Shown here piece by piece: positions 34,286 to 43,103 of a stretch of DNA of 64,000 nt (the first letter of the stretch is position 1; every line of letters begins with the position of its first letter). A model generated the notes under the pieces. The model saw nothing but the letters and a program-made list of their open reading frames with translations. It did no database searches and was not told the DNA's origin. This DNA comes from Pannonibacter indicus (GTDB taxonomy: Bacteria; Pseudomonadota; Alphaproteobacteria; Rhizobiales; Stappiaceae). The translations under genes were made by a program, and so were the position numbers. The stretch is from assembly GCF_001418225.1 (NCBI RefSeq), contig NZ_LIPT01000006.1, positions 1-64,000 on the forward strand, given 5' to 3'.

Positions 34286-35581
34286 TCAGCTGCCGGAGCC
34301 GCCGCACTTGCCGGTCTTCACGTTGAAGTTTCCGCAGGAGAGCGGGGCGCGCCAGTCGGCGATCAGGTCCATGGAGCCCTCCAGATAATCGGACCACTCG
34401 TCACCGACCACGAGACCGGGGGTTTCCCAAACGGTCTCGAACTGGCCGTCTGCCTGGATTTCGCCGATGAGCACCGGTTTGGTGATGTGGTGGTTCGGCA
34501 TCATGGCCGAATAGCCGCCGGAGAGGTTCGGCACGGAGACGCCGATCAGCGCATCGATGACGGCATCCGTGTCGGTGGTGCCGGCCTTCTCGACGGCCTT
34601 CACCCACATGTTGAAGCCGATGTAATGGGCTTCCATCGGATCGTTGGTCACGCGCTTGTCGTTGCCGATGAAGGCGCGCCAGCTTTCGATGAACTCGGCA
34701 TTGGCCGGAGTGTCGACGGACTGGAAATAGTTCCAGGCAGCGAGATGGCCGACCAGCGGGGTGGTGTCGAGACCGGCGAGTTCTTCCTCGCCCACGGAGA
34801 AGGCGACGACCGGAATGTCTTCGGCCTTGATGCCGGCGTTGCCGAGTTCCTTGTAGAAGGGCACGTTGGCATCGCCGTTGATGGTGGAGACCACTGCGGT
34901 CTTCTTGCCGGTGGAACCGAAGGCCTTGATGTCGGACACGATCGTCTGCCAGTCGGAATGACCGAACGGCGTGTAGTTGATCATGATGTCCTCTTCCTTG
35001 ACGCCCTTTGACTTCAGATAGGCTTCAAGGATCTTGTTCGTCGTGCGCGGATAGACATAGTCGGTGCCCGCCAGCACCCAGCGCTCCACGCCTTCCTCGT
35101 TCATGAGGTAGTCCACCGCCGGAATGGCCTGCTGGTTGGGGGCAGCGCCGGTGTAGAACACGTTGCGCTGGCTTTCCTCACCCTCGTACTGGACGGGGTA
35201 GAACAGGATCGAGTTCAGCTCCTCGAACACCGGCAGCACGGACTTGCGCGACACGGAGGTCCAGCAGCCGAAGACGGCCGAAACCTTGTTGACCGAGATC
35301 AGTTCACGGGCCTTTTCGGCAAAGAGCGGCCAGTCGGATGCAGGGTCAACGACGACGGCTTCCAGCTTCTTGCCCAGCACGCCGCCCTTCTTGTTCTGCT
35401 CCTCGATGAGGAACAGCATGGTGTCCTTCAGCGTCGTTTCGGAAATCGCCATCGTGCCCGACAGCGAATGCAGGATGCCGATCTTGATCGTCTCCTCGGC
35501 CAGCGCGCCGCCGATCATGGTCGAAGTCATCAGGCCCGCCACCACGAACCCTGCCACGCGGGAAGTCATCCTGGTCATCAT
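34286..35581 (-). CDS. urtA: Urea ABC transporter substrate-binding protein UrtA
   Basis: A 431-residue periplasmic binding protein of the LivJ-like class I fold. The signal peptide (GFVVAGLMTSTMIGGALA, cleavage near residue 29) precedes TIKIGILHSLSGTMAISET, the standard beginning of mature UrtA. Further diagnostic parts are YEGEESQRNVFYTGAAPNQQ and YSAMMPNHHITKPVLIGEI. It captures urea and delivers it to UrtBC. The AAGGGG ribosome site lies eight bases before the ATG at 35581. It is the first gene of urtABCDE, divergent from the sensor kinase. No urease genes are in the window. Confidence 0.94.
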   Translation of the reverse strand: MMTRMTSRVAGFVVAGLMTSTMIGGALAEETIKIGILHSLSGTMAISETTLKDTMLFLIEEQNKKGGVLGKKLEAVVVDPASDWPLFAEKARELISVNKVSAVFGCWTSVSRKSVLPVFEELNSILFYPVQYEGEESQRNVFYTGAAPNQQAIPAVDYLMNEEGVERWVLAGTDYVYPRTTNKILEAYLKSKGVKEEDIMINYTPFGHSDWQTIVSDIKAFGSTGKKTAVVSTINGDANVPFYKELGNAGIKAEDIPVVAFSVGEEELAGLDTTPLVGHLAAWNYFQSVDTPANAEFIESWRAFIGNDKRVTNDPMEAHYIGFNMWVKAVEKAGTTDTDAVIDALIGVSVPNLSGGYSAMMPNHHITKPVLIGEIQADGQFETVWETPGLVVGDEWSDYLEGSMDLIADWRAPLSCGNFNVKTGKCGGSGS

Positions 35582-35944
35582 CTGCTGTTCCCCTTGATTT
35601 TTGCCCGTCCCGGTCCGTTGCCGGGATCACCCCATCTGGAAGCGGTGCGCCGTCCGGATTGTCTCCGCTCATCCGGCTTGCCGCCCGCGGCCGCCGCTGG
35701 CTGCCGTCTGAAGGGGATCGTGCGGCCTCATGCGGCAGCGCAACATACGTCGATTGACGTAGCCCCCTGCGCAGCCCCTGCAGCCTGCCTGCAACACAGG
35801 CAATTGCACCCGGCCAAACCGGCATGATCCCTGCTAGGGATGGAGGAATTTGAAAGACAGGAGCGGCATCCGGAGCGTTTCCGAAGATGCGCGGCTGGAA
35901 AACTGCCCAATGAATGGGCAGACGCCTAAATAGGGGGCGCCTGA
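35582..35944. promoter_or_regulatory. Divergent regulatory region urtA / sensor kinase with three inverted repeats
   Basis: This 363-bp noncoding region separates urtA and the NCS1-kinase gene. Three inverted repeats stand out. TACGTC-GATT-GACGTA (35746-35761) resembles the TACGTA-type half-sites of LuxR/FixJ-class regulators. ATCCCT-GCT-AGGGAT is at 35827-35841. CTGCCCA-n5-TGGGCAG (35903-35921) lies just before the kinase start. The first is placed to act on urtA or on both promoters and is a candidate site for the response regulator at 39403. I searched for a sigma-54 type GG-N10-GC element before urtA and found none that convinced me. Confidence 0.5.
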
Positions 35945-38900
35945 ATGACAGCGCGTCAGCGCATCCTGCCGGTGCGCCGGCATTACAATCAATGGGTCAA
36001 CAACCAGACCCTGGAAGATTATGCGCTGCGCTTCACCGCCAAGAGCGCCCGGCGCTTTTCCAGCCGCGCCATCTCGCACACGGCCGGCGGCGCGATTTCC
36101 TTTCTGGCGCTGGAGGCAATTGGCGGGACCATCACCCTGTCCTACGGCACCGCCAATGCCTTTGCCGCCATTCTGGCGGGCTGTGCCGTGCTGCTTTTCG
36201 TCGGCCTGCCCATCGCCCGCTATGCCACGCGCCACGGGGTGGATATCGACCTGCTGACGCGCGGCGCCGGTTTCGGTTACATCGGCTCCACCCTGACATC
36301 GCTGATCTACGCCAGCTTCACCTTCATTCTCTTCGCCATCGAGGCCTCGATCATGTCGAGCGCCCTCGAATATGCCTTCGGCATCCCGCTGTGGATCGGC
36401 TACATCCTCAGCGCCGTGGCGGTGATCCCGCTGGTCACCCATGGCATCACCCTGATCAGCCGCTTCCAGCTTCTGACCCAGCCCTTCTGGATCGTTCTCA
36501 ACATCCTGCCTTTCATTTTCATTGCGCTGACGGACTGGCAGGCGGTGGGCGTCTGGCTCGGCTTTGCAGGCATTGATCCGGCCTCCGGCGCCCTGCGGGA
36601 GGCCTATTCCAATCCGGTTGACCTCTTGCAATTCGGGGCCGCCGCTGCCGTTGTGCTGGCGCTGATGGCGCAGATCGGCGAGCAAGTGGACTTCCTGCGC
36701 TTCCTGCCGGCGAAGGAAAACCTGTCTCCGCTGCGCCGCTTTGCCCTGTTTCTGGCCGGTCCCGGCTGGGTGGTCATCGGCCTGCCGAAGCTGCTGGCTG
36801 GCTCTTTCCTTGCCGTTCTGGTGCTCTCCTCCGGCATTCCGGCAAGCGAAGCCGATCAGCCATCACGCATGTATGCGGTCGCCTTCGGCTACATGCTGCC
36901 GTCCGAACAGGCCGCCATTCTGCTGATGGCCGCCTTCGTGGTGGTGGCGCAGCTCAAGATCAACGTGATGAATGCCTATGCCGGGTCGCTGGCCTGGTCG
37001 AATTTCTTCTCCCGCCTCACCCACAGCCATCCGGGCCGGGTGGTCTGGCTGGTGTTCAACGTCGGCATTGCGCTCCTGCTGATGGAACTGGGCATCTACG
37101 CCCTGCTGGAGGAGACGCTGGGCGTCTTCTCCATCATCGCCATGGCCTGGCTGTCGGCGATTTCCGCCGATCTCTTCATCAACAAGCCGCTGGGCCTTGC
37201 CCCGCCGGGCATCGAGTTCAAGCGCGCCCATCTCTATGACATCAACCCCGTAGGCACCGGCGCCATGGGCGGGGCGGCGCTGATTGCGCTGCTGGCTCAC
37301 TACGGCATTTTCGGCGTCACGGCGGCGGCGCTCGCCACCTTCATCGCCTTTGTCCTGCCTTTCGTCTTCGCCCCGCTCATCGCCTGGGGCACGAAGGGCA
37401 AATATTATCTGGCCCGCAAGCCGCGCCGCCACTGGCAGTCCCGCACCGCCATCACCTGCTCGGTCTGCGAGAACCCGTTCGAGCCGGAGGACATGGCCTA
37501 TTGCCCGGCCTATCAAGTGCCGATCTGCTCGCTCTGCTGCACGCTGGATGCCCGTTGCGGCGACAGCTGCAAGCCGAAGGCGCGGCTCGCCTATCAGACG
37601 AAGACAGTCGCAGCCGCCGCCCTGCCCGCCTGGGTGATGGAAAAGCTCAGCACCCGCCTTGGCCGCTATCTCACCACATCGGTGCTGGTCATCGCCGGCA
37701 TCGGCCTCATCCTCACCATCATCTACAATCAGTCCATGGTGCACAGCCCGCAGGAAAACCTGGCGCCGGGGCAGATCATCGCGCTGATCTTCGTCGTCTT
37801 CGCCATTGCCGCCGGCATCGGCGTCTGGTTTCTGGTGCTCGCCCATGACACACGCCGGGTGGCGGAAGAAGAATCCGCCCGCCAGAACACCCTGCTGCTG
37901 CAGGAAATCGAGGCGCACCGCAAGACGGACGCCGCCCTGCAACGGGCAAAGGAAGCAGCGGAAGCGGCCAACCACGCCAAGAGCCGCTATGTCATCGGCC
38001 TCAGCCACGAATTGCGCACCCCGCTCAATGCGGTGCTCGGCTATGCGCAGGTGCTGGAGCGGGACGAGGCCATCCCGCGCGAACGCAAGGCCAGCATTCA
38101 GGTCATCCGCCGCAGTGCGGAGCATCTCTCCGGTCTGATCGACGGGCTGCTGGACATCTCCCGCATCGAGGCCGGCCGCCTGCAGGTCAGCACGGACACG
38201 GTCAACATCCACGAGTTTCTGGACCAGATCGTCGCCATGGTGCGGCTGCAGGCGCAAGCCGCCGGGCTCGGCTTCGAGTTCTCCCGCGCGCCGAACCTGC
38301 CCGCGCTGGTCCGCACCGACGAAAAGCGCCTGCGCCAGATCCTCGTCAACCTTCTGTCCAACGCCATCAAGTTCACGGACAAGGGCCAGATCAGGCTGGA
38401 CGTTGCCTACCGCTCGCAGGTCGCCACCTTCCGCATCACGGATACAGGCCGCGGCATTGCGCCGGAAGATCTGGATCGCATCTTCGAGCCCTTTGGCCGC
38501 GGCAGCAGTGAAACGGTACACCGCACGCCGGGTCTTGGCCTCGGGCTGACCATCACCAAGCTTCTGGCGCAGACGCTGGGCGGCTCCATTGACGTCACGA
38601 GCGAGACTGGCAAGGGCAGCACCTTCACTGTGCGGCTGATGCTGGCAGCCCTCAATGGCCCGGCTCCGGCCCTTGCTGCCGACCGGCTGGTACGCGGCTA
38701 TGAGGGGCCGCGCCGTTCCATCCTCGTCATCGACGACAATGGCGACCACCGTGCCCTCATGCGCGAAATGCTGGCGCCACTCGGCTTCATCGTGCTGACG
38801 GCGGAAAACGGGCAGGAAGGCATAGACCTCACGCTGGAGCTCGCGCCGGATCTGGTGCTGGCCGACATTTCCATGCCCGGCCTCAACGGCTGGGAAGTGG

Positions 38901-39382
38901 CAGCCGCCCTGCGCCATCGCGGCTACAAGGGCCGCATCGTCATGCTTTCGGCCAATATAGGCGACACGGCGCTGCGCCCCACCGGCGAGCCTGCCCATGA
39001 CGATACGCTGGCCAAGCCTGTGGACATGGCCCAGCTTCTCGACCGCCTCGGCCGCCTGCCCGGCCTCGTCTGGCGTTATGGCGCACCGGCCGCACCTGCA
39101 CCGGAGCCGAAGGCTGCCCCTTCCCTGCCCATCATCCTGCCGCAGGCAGACCCGCAGCGGGAGACAGCCCCCGGACTTTATGCCAATCCCGGCCCCAGCC
39201 ACTTGCGCGACCTGATGGATCTTGGCGATATCGGCTATGTGCATGGCATCGAGGCAAAGCTGAGCGAGCTGGGCCGGGAGGCGGGCAACGCGCCCCTCGT
39301 CGCCGCCCTGCGCGAGCGGCTGGAGCAGTTCGATTTTGCCGGCTACAGAACAATTCTGGAAGAGGTCCAGCCCCATGACTGA
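35945..39382 (+). CDS. NCS1 transporter-hybrid histidine kinase fusion
   Basis: An 1145-residue multidomain membrane sensor. Residues 1-490 form a roughly 12-helix domain resembling NCS1 purine/cytosine permeases (YNQWVNNQTLEDYALR at the start). Residues 505-542 hold eight cysteines. Two more helices (about 572-590 and 615-635), a short coiled coil and HisKA with His688 (LSHELRTPLNAV) follow. Next come an HATPase domain (DTGRGIAPEDLDRIFEPF, GLGLGLTITK) and a receiver with Asp974 (LADISMPGLNGW). The C-terminal 70 residues are helical without an obvious Hpt histidine. The architecture parallels CbrA, where an SLC5 transporter is fused to a kinase. It probably senses a nitrogenous compound, perhaps urea or a purine derivative, and signals to the next gene. 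An AGGGGG ribosome site supports the start. Confidence 0.85.
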   Translation: MTARQRILPVRRHYNQWVNNQTLEDYALRFTAKSARRFSSRAISHTAGGAISFLALEAIGGTITLSYGTANAFAAILAGCAVLLFVGLPIARYATRHGVDIDLLTRGAGFGYIGSTLTSLIYASFTFILFAIEASIMSSALEYAFGIPLWIGYILSAVAVIPLVTHGITLISRFQLLTQPFWIVLNILPFIFIALTDWQAVGVWLGFAGIDPASGALREAYSNPVDLLQFGAAAAVVLALMAQIGEQVDFLRFLPAKENLSPLRRFALFLAGPGWVVIGLPKLLAGSFLAVLVLSSGIPASEADQPSRMYAVAFGYMLPSEQAAILLMAAFVVVAQLKINVMNAYAGSLAWSNFFSRLTHSHPGRVVWLVFNVGIALLLMELGIYALLEETLGVFSIIAMAWLSAISADLFINKPLGLAPPGIEFKRAHLYDINPVGTGAMGGAALIALLAHYGIFGVTAAALATFIAFVLPFVFAPLIAWGTKGKYYLARKPRRHWQSRTAITCSVCENPFEPEDMAYCPAYQVPICSLCCTLDARCGDSCKPKARLAYQTKTVAAAALPAWVMEKLSTRLGRYLTTSVLVIAGIGLILTIIYNQSMVHSPQENLAPGQIIALIFVVFAIAAGIGVWFLVLAHDTRRVAEEESARQNTLLLQEIEAHRKTDAALQRAKEAAEAANHAKSRYVIGLSHELRTPLNAVLGYAQVLERDEAIPRERKASIQVIRRSAEHLSGLIDGLLDISRIEAGRLQVSTDTVNIHEFLDQIVAMVRLQAQAAGLGFEFSRAPNLPALVRTDEKRLRQILVNLLSNAIKFTDKGQIRLDVAYRSQVATFRITDTGRGIAPEDLDRIFEPFGRGSSETVHRTPGLGLGLTITKLLAQTLGGSIDVTSETGKGSTFTVRLMLAALNGPAPALAADRLVRGYEGPRRSILVIDDNGDHRALMREMLAPLGFIVLTAENGQEGIDLTLELAPDLVLADISMPGLNGWEVAAALRHRGYKGRIVMLSANIGDTALRPTGEPAHDDTLAKPVDMAQLLDRLGRLPGLVWRYGAPAAPAPEPKAAPSLPIILPQADPQRETAPGLYANPGPSHLRDLMDLGDIGYVHGIEAKLSELGREAGNAPLVAALRERLEQFDFAGYRTILEEVQPHD

Positions 39383-39402
39383 AACAAGCTGCGTGAGGCC
39401 GT

Positions 39403-40338
39403 ATGACTGAAGCCACTGCCCAGCGCGACATTGTTCTTGTGGTGGATGATTCCCCCGAAACCCTCGGCTTCCTGACGAAGGCGCTGGAGGCCTCGGGCGT
39501 GACTGTTCTGGTCGCCACCTCCGGCACGGCAGCGCTCACCATTGCCGGGCGCATCACACCCGACATGGTGCTGATGGACGCGGTGATGCCGCAACCGGAC
39601 GGCTTCGAAACCTGCCGGCAGCTGAAGGCCATGCCGGAGCTGGCGCATGTGCCGGTGATCTTCATGACCGGCCTCAGCGAGACCGAGCATGTGGTGCATG
39701 CGCTGGAAAGCGGCGGCGTCGATTTTCTCACCAAGCCGATCAATCTCGATGAGTTGCAGGCCCGCATCCGCGTGCATCTGGCCAATGCCCGGCAGGTGCA
39801 GAGCGCCCGCATCGCACTCGACGCCGCCGGACGGCACCTGATGGCCGTCACCTCAAATGGCAGCGTGAAATGGGCCACCCCGCAGGCCCGCACCGCGCTG
39901 AGCCATTTCGTCGGCCGTGCGGGCAGCGATGTGCTCCCCCTTATCAGCCAGCATCTGGGCGCCTGGCTTGGCAGCCTCAGTCAGATGGCAGGCCAGATGG
40001 GCGGCAGCCGCTCCACCTCCTTCATGGGGGCGCCGGGGCAGAAGCTTGATTTCACCTATCTGGGCGCCGTCGGCCCGGATGAATATCTCTTCCGCCTGAC
40101 GGGCGGCGGTGAGGCAGGCCAGACGGATGGCCTGCGCACCCGCTTCGGCCTCACCGCCCGCGAGGCGGAGGTGCTGCTGTGGATCGCCCGTGGCAAGGCC
40201 AACAAGGACATCGGCGAGATCCTCGGCCTTTCACCGCGCACGGTGAACAAGCATCTGGAGCAGATCTACGTGAAGCTCGGCGTCGAAAACCGCGCCTCCG
40301 CCGCCGTAAAGGCCGCCGAAGCCATGAGCGAGCTGTAG
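39403..40338 (+). CDS. DNA-binding response regulator, receiver plus LuxR-type HTH
   Basis: A 311-residue regulator. The receiver (about residues 9-125) has its phospho-acceptor Asp59 in VLMDAVMPQPDGFE and the conserved lysine in DFLTKPINL. The C-terminal LuxR/FixJ helix-turn-helix (about 245-308; LTAREAEVLLWIARGKANKD, LSPRTVNKHLEQIYVKLGV) binds DNA. Between them lies about 110 residues (KWATPQARTALSHFV onward) that is much longer than a plain linker and could be a degenerate PAS-like module. It starts 20 bp after the kinase gene and is its obvious partner. Likely targets are urtABCDE and its own operon through the palindromes in the divergent region. Confidence 0.88.
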   Translation: MTEATAQRDIVLVVDDSPETLGFLTKALEASGVTVLVATSGTAALTIAGRITPDMVLMDAVMPQPDGFETCRQLKAMPELAHVPVIFMTGLSETEHVVHALESGGVDFLTKPINLDELQARIRVHLANARQVQSARIALDAAGRHLMAVTSNGSVKWATPQARTALSHFVGRAGSDVLPLISQHLGAWLGSLSQMAGQMGGSRSTSFMGAPGQKLDFTYLGAVGPDEYLFRLTGGGEAGQTDGLRTRFGLTAREAEVLLWIARGKANKDIGEILGLSPRTVNKHLEQIYVKLGVENRASAAVKAAEAMSEL

Positions 40339-40428
40339 CACCGCGATTGCACGCAAGCACCGATCTGGACTAGAGAAGCTTCGATTGCAGGCGGCTTTTC
40401 GCACCCGCAAGAAGAAGGTGACCGGCTG

Positions 40429-41070
40429 ATGATGTTCGACAAGGCCCCCGAAACGCTGCTCAACGTGCTGATGGTGCTCGATTATGTGGGCGTTGCCGTC
40501 TTTGCCGTGACCGGCGCCATCGTCGCCTCGCGCAAGGGCATGGACTTCATCGCCTTCCTGTTCTTCGCCACCATGACCGGTGTCGGTGGCGGCACCTTGC
40601 GTGACCTGATCCTCGGCGTGCCTGTGTTCTGGACCAAATCGGAAGGCTACCTGCTGGTCTGCTTTGGCGTCAGCGTGCTGATGTGGTTCGGCGCGCATAT
40701 CGTCGAAAGCTGGGGCAAGCCGCTGCGCTGGGCCGATGCCATCGGCCTTGCCGCCTATTGCGTGATGGGGGCAGCCAAATCCATGGCGGTCGATCACATG
40801 CCGCTCGTCGCCATCCTGCTGGGGGCCTCCACCGCCACGTTCGGCGGCATCCTGCGTGACGTTGTCGCCGGCGACCCGACCGCCATTGCCAAGCCGGAGA
40901 TCTATGTCACCGCCGCCTTTACCGGCGCGGCCGTCTTCGTGGTGCTGACGCTGGCCGGCTTCTCGCTCTGGCCCGCGGCCATCATCGGTGCGCTCGCAGC
41001 CTTCATCATCCGGGGCGGCGCCATTCTCAGGGGCTGGACGCTGCCGGGCTATTCCGCACCGAAATCCTGA
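40429..41070 (+). CDS. Trimeric intracellular cation (TRIC) channel family protein, UPF0126
   Basis: A 213-residue membrane protein with seven helices built from two three-helix repeats, each carrying the family motif: GVGGGTLRDLILGVPVFW in the first and ATFGGILRDVVAGDPTAI in the second. Bacterial members form homotrimeric potassium-permeable channels; some have been linked to glycine import. Its role here is open. The start is 40429 or the adjacent ATG at 40432, with an AAGGTGA ribosome site. It is read with the response regulator but 90 bp apart. Confidence 0.88.
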   Translation: MMFDKAPETLLNVLMVLDYVGVAVFAVTGAIVASRKGMDFIAFLFFATMTGVGGGTLRDLILGVPVFWTKSEGYLLVCFGVSVLMWFGAHIVESWGKPLRWADAIGLAAYCVMGAAKSMAVDHMPLVAILLGASTATFGGILRDVVAGDPTAIAKPEIYVTAAFTGAAVFVVLTLAGFSLWPAAIIGALAAFIIRGGAILRGWTLPGYSAPKS

Positions 41071-41084
41071 TTTTTGCGCCGGTC

Positions 41085-41438
41085 TCAGGCAGCGCGGCTG
41101 CCCGGACCGGGAAGGGCGCGGGACGGAGAGGACTGCCCGGCCTCGGCCCGCAGCTTGTCGGCTTCCTTGTGCCACTTGTCGGCCTCGGAGCGCTTGACGC
41201 GCGCCTCGCGGCGCCAGCGGCCCTGCTTTGCCCAGGCCCCAAGCCCGCCGATGACGATGCCCACCAGAATGGCGGCAAAAATCACCCAGAACAGCGGCAC
41301 GCCGGTCAGCGTCAGGCGCGGATCCTGCGGATCAAAGGGGTTCAGCGAAAGATCGACCCCGTGCCGGTTGGCCACAGACAGCGGCACCACCACAAGGGCG
41401 ATGGCAACAAGGATCAGGTTCTTGAGAAACCGGGTCAC
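41085..41438 (-). CDS. LapA-domain (DUF1049) inner-membrane protein
   Basis: A 117-residue protein with two membrane helices (LILVAIALVVVPLSVANRHGV and VPLFWVIFAAILVGIVIGGL) and a basic, coiled-coil C-terminal tail rich in Lys, Arg and Glu. This is the pattern of LapA/YciS-like proteins, which in E. coli work with LapB in controlling LpxC and lipopolysaccharide synthesis. The start is a GTG at 41438 with an AAGGCAGGG upstream. It lies 134 bp downstream of ihfB on the same strand, a placement also seen in other proteobacteria. Confidence 0.82.
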   Translation of the reverse strand: MTRFLKNLILVAIALVVVPLSVANRHGVDLSLNPFDPQDPRLTLTGVPLFWVIFAAILVGIVIGGLGAWAKQGRWRREARVKRSEADKWHKEADKLRAEAGQSSPSRALPGPGSRAA

Positions 41439-41572
41439 GGGCCCTGCCTTTTTCTAGTGCATGTCCGGCGCAAACGGCTCTGGATGCAATACTCTCGGGT
41501 CTTTGTCTTCACGCAAGTGCGGACACACAACCGGTCTCCGCCGTTGCTGGAACTGCCTTTGCTGCGCAGCGG

Positions 41573-41887
41573 TCAGTCTTCGTCGCCGCTGTCTTCGCCG
41601 TGATCCACGCCATCATTCAGGCGCTCACGCATTTCCTTGCCGGTTTTGAAGAAGGGAACGTATTTCTCATCCACCTCAACCTTCTGCCCCGTGCGCGGAT
41701 TTCGGCCGACACGGGCCGGGCGGTTCTTGACGGAAAAGGCGCCAAAGCCGCGCAATTCCACACGGTCACCGCGCATCAGCGCCTCGGTGATCTCGTCAAG
41801 GATCGCGTTGACGATGTTCTCGACGTCGCGCTGATAGAGATGCGGGTTCTGTTCCGCGATGCGCTGCACAAGCTCGGACTTGATCAT
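41573..41887 (-). CDS. ihfB: Integration host factor subunit beta
   Basis: A 104-residue HU/IHF-family DNA-bending protein. The N-terminal helices ([20 protein letters not shown]) and the DNA-contacting arm [20 protein letters not shown] contain the conserved Arg-x-x-Arg-Asn-Pro loop whose proline intercalates into DNA. The sequence following it ([20 protein letters not shown]) is typical of the beta subunit. The C-terminus is unusually acidic (GEDSGDED). It overlaps the end of sppA by four bases (41884-41887), so both are translationally coupled. Confidence 0.92.
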   Translation of the reverse strand: MIKSELVQRIAEQNPHLYQRDVENIVNAILDEITEALMRGDRVELRGFGAFSVKNRPARVGRNPRTGQKVEVDEKYVPFFKTGKEMRERLNDGVDHGEDSGDED

Positions 41888-42888
41888 TCCCCGCTCCCTT
41901 GTTCCTGACCACCCGGCACACCCCCGGGAGCGTGCCAAACAGACACGAGCCCGTCAAGCGTAAGGCTTGGAGAAATCAATCCCTTAGCCTCTGAAACGCC
42001 CTCAATCAGCGCCTTGGCGGCCCCTTCACCGATACCTTGCGACATCCGTGCCGCAAACGGCAGGCGGCTGCGCTCATCGGGCACCTTCCAGGTGACGACC
42101 GGAAGATCCTTTGCAACACCCTTTTCCTTCTCCAGCCAGGCAATGGCCGCATCTTCGCCGCCGATCGCATCCACCAGCTTGCGCTCCTGCGCCCGGAAGC
42201 CTGTGACGATGCTGCCGTCGGCAACGGCGCGGGCCTCTTCCGGGCTCAGCTTGCGCCGCTCAGCCACCAGCTTGACGAACCAGTCGTAGCTGTCGCCTAC
42301 CAGAAGCGCCAGCATGTCACGGGTTTCGGGCGAGGGATCGGAATAGAAATCGGGCTCGGCCTTCATCGGCGCGCTTTTCACCGCATCCATCTTCACCCCG
42401 ACCATATCCAGCAGTTTCTCTGCATTGCCGAACTGGAACAGCACGCCGATGGAACCGGTAATGGAATTGTGCCGCGCGACGATGTGATCACTGGCCAGAG
42501 CCACCATGTATCCAGCCGAGGCGCCGACCGTGCGGATTTCCGCGACCGCCGGCTTCTTCTTGGACAGCTCATGGAGCGCCTGATAAAGCGCCTCGCCGCC
42601 CGTGGTGCTGCCGCCGGGCGAATTGATGGAGATGATCACACCGGCGACTCTCTCGTTCTCGCCGATTTCACGGATCAGCTTGAGCTGGTCGCGGTCCTCC
42701 ATGATCACGCCTTCGATGGGAATACGCGCAATATGCGGCTTGCTGCGCTCGGCATTGAAACCGCCGCCAAGGGCAATGAGACCTGAGATGAGACCAACGG
42801 CCAGGATGAGAAAGGCTGCAACGCGCCAGAACACGAGCTTGCGGCGGAGCCTCCGGCGGTCGGTTATGGCTTCGGCATCCAGGGACAT
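41884..42888 (-). CDS. sppA: Signal peptide peptidase SppA (S49 family)
   Basis: A 334-residue inner-membrane serine protease, the short single-domain form of SppA that degrades cleaved signal peptides. It has one N-terminal membrane anchor ([20 protein letters not shown]) and a ClpP-like fold. The nucleophile serine is in [14 protein letters not shown] and the catalytic lysine is in [13 protein letters not shown]. The segment [16 protein letters not shown] forms the oxyanion region. Its stop overlaps the ihfB start. The pairing sppA-ihfB-lapA is common in Alphaproteobacteria. Confidence 0.9.
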   Translation of the reverse strand: MSLDAEAITDRRRLRRKLVFWRVAAFLILAVGLISGLIALGGGFNAERSKPHIARIPIEGVIMEDRDQLKLIREIGENERVAGVIISINSPGGSTTGGEALYQALHELSKKKPAVAEIRTVGASAGYMVALASDHIVARHNSITGSIGVLFQFGNAEKLLDMVGVKMDAVKSAPMKAEPDFYSDPSPETRDMLALLVGDSYDWFVKLVAERRKLSPEEARAVADGSIVTGFRAQERKLVDAIGGEDAAIAWLEKEKGVAKDLPVVTWKVPDERSRLPFAARMSQGIGEGAAKALIEGVSEAKGLISPSLTLDGLVSVWHAPGGVPGGQEQGSGE

Positions 42889-43031
42889 CTGTCACGCTCC
42901 ACGGTCAACGGCCTTCATGGCTACACAGCCTGCGCTGCGATGAAAAGCCCAAATAGGCTGCAAGGTCAAATCATTGGCAGCGGGGGAGACATTCTGCCTG
43001 CCTGACTCTCTGCTCCGGAGCGCCGATGCGG

Positions 43032-43060
43032 AAGGCCGGGGACAGCCGTACCCCGGCCTT
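43032..43060. repeat. Strong hairpin upstream of sppA
   Basis: AAGGCCGGGG (43032-43041) and CCCCGGCCTT (43051-43060) form a perfect 10-bp stem with a 9-base loop. No T-run follows in the direction of the flanking genes, so it is more likely a REP-like element or mRNA stabiliser than a terminator for the oxidase-like gene. Confidence 0.5.
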
Positions 43061-43103
43061 GAGTTAAGATTTCTGCCTTGCTTGAGGCTGACGGCGCAGC
43101 GCC

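Noticed and set aside
35582-35830. A sigma-54 promoter for urtA
   Set aside because: Expected for nitrogen-controlled urea uptake, but no GG-N10-GC element with good flanks was found on the minus strand.
36863-39376. A long minus-strand frame opposite the sensor kinase
   Set aside because: Composition is typical of antisense frames in GC-rich genes, and the plus strand encodes a full set of recognisable domains.
43032-43060. Terminator for the oxidase-like gene
   Set aside because: The stem is perfect, but no T-run follows in the leftward direction; reported as a repeat-type hairpin instead.
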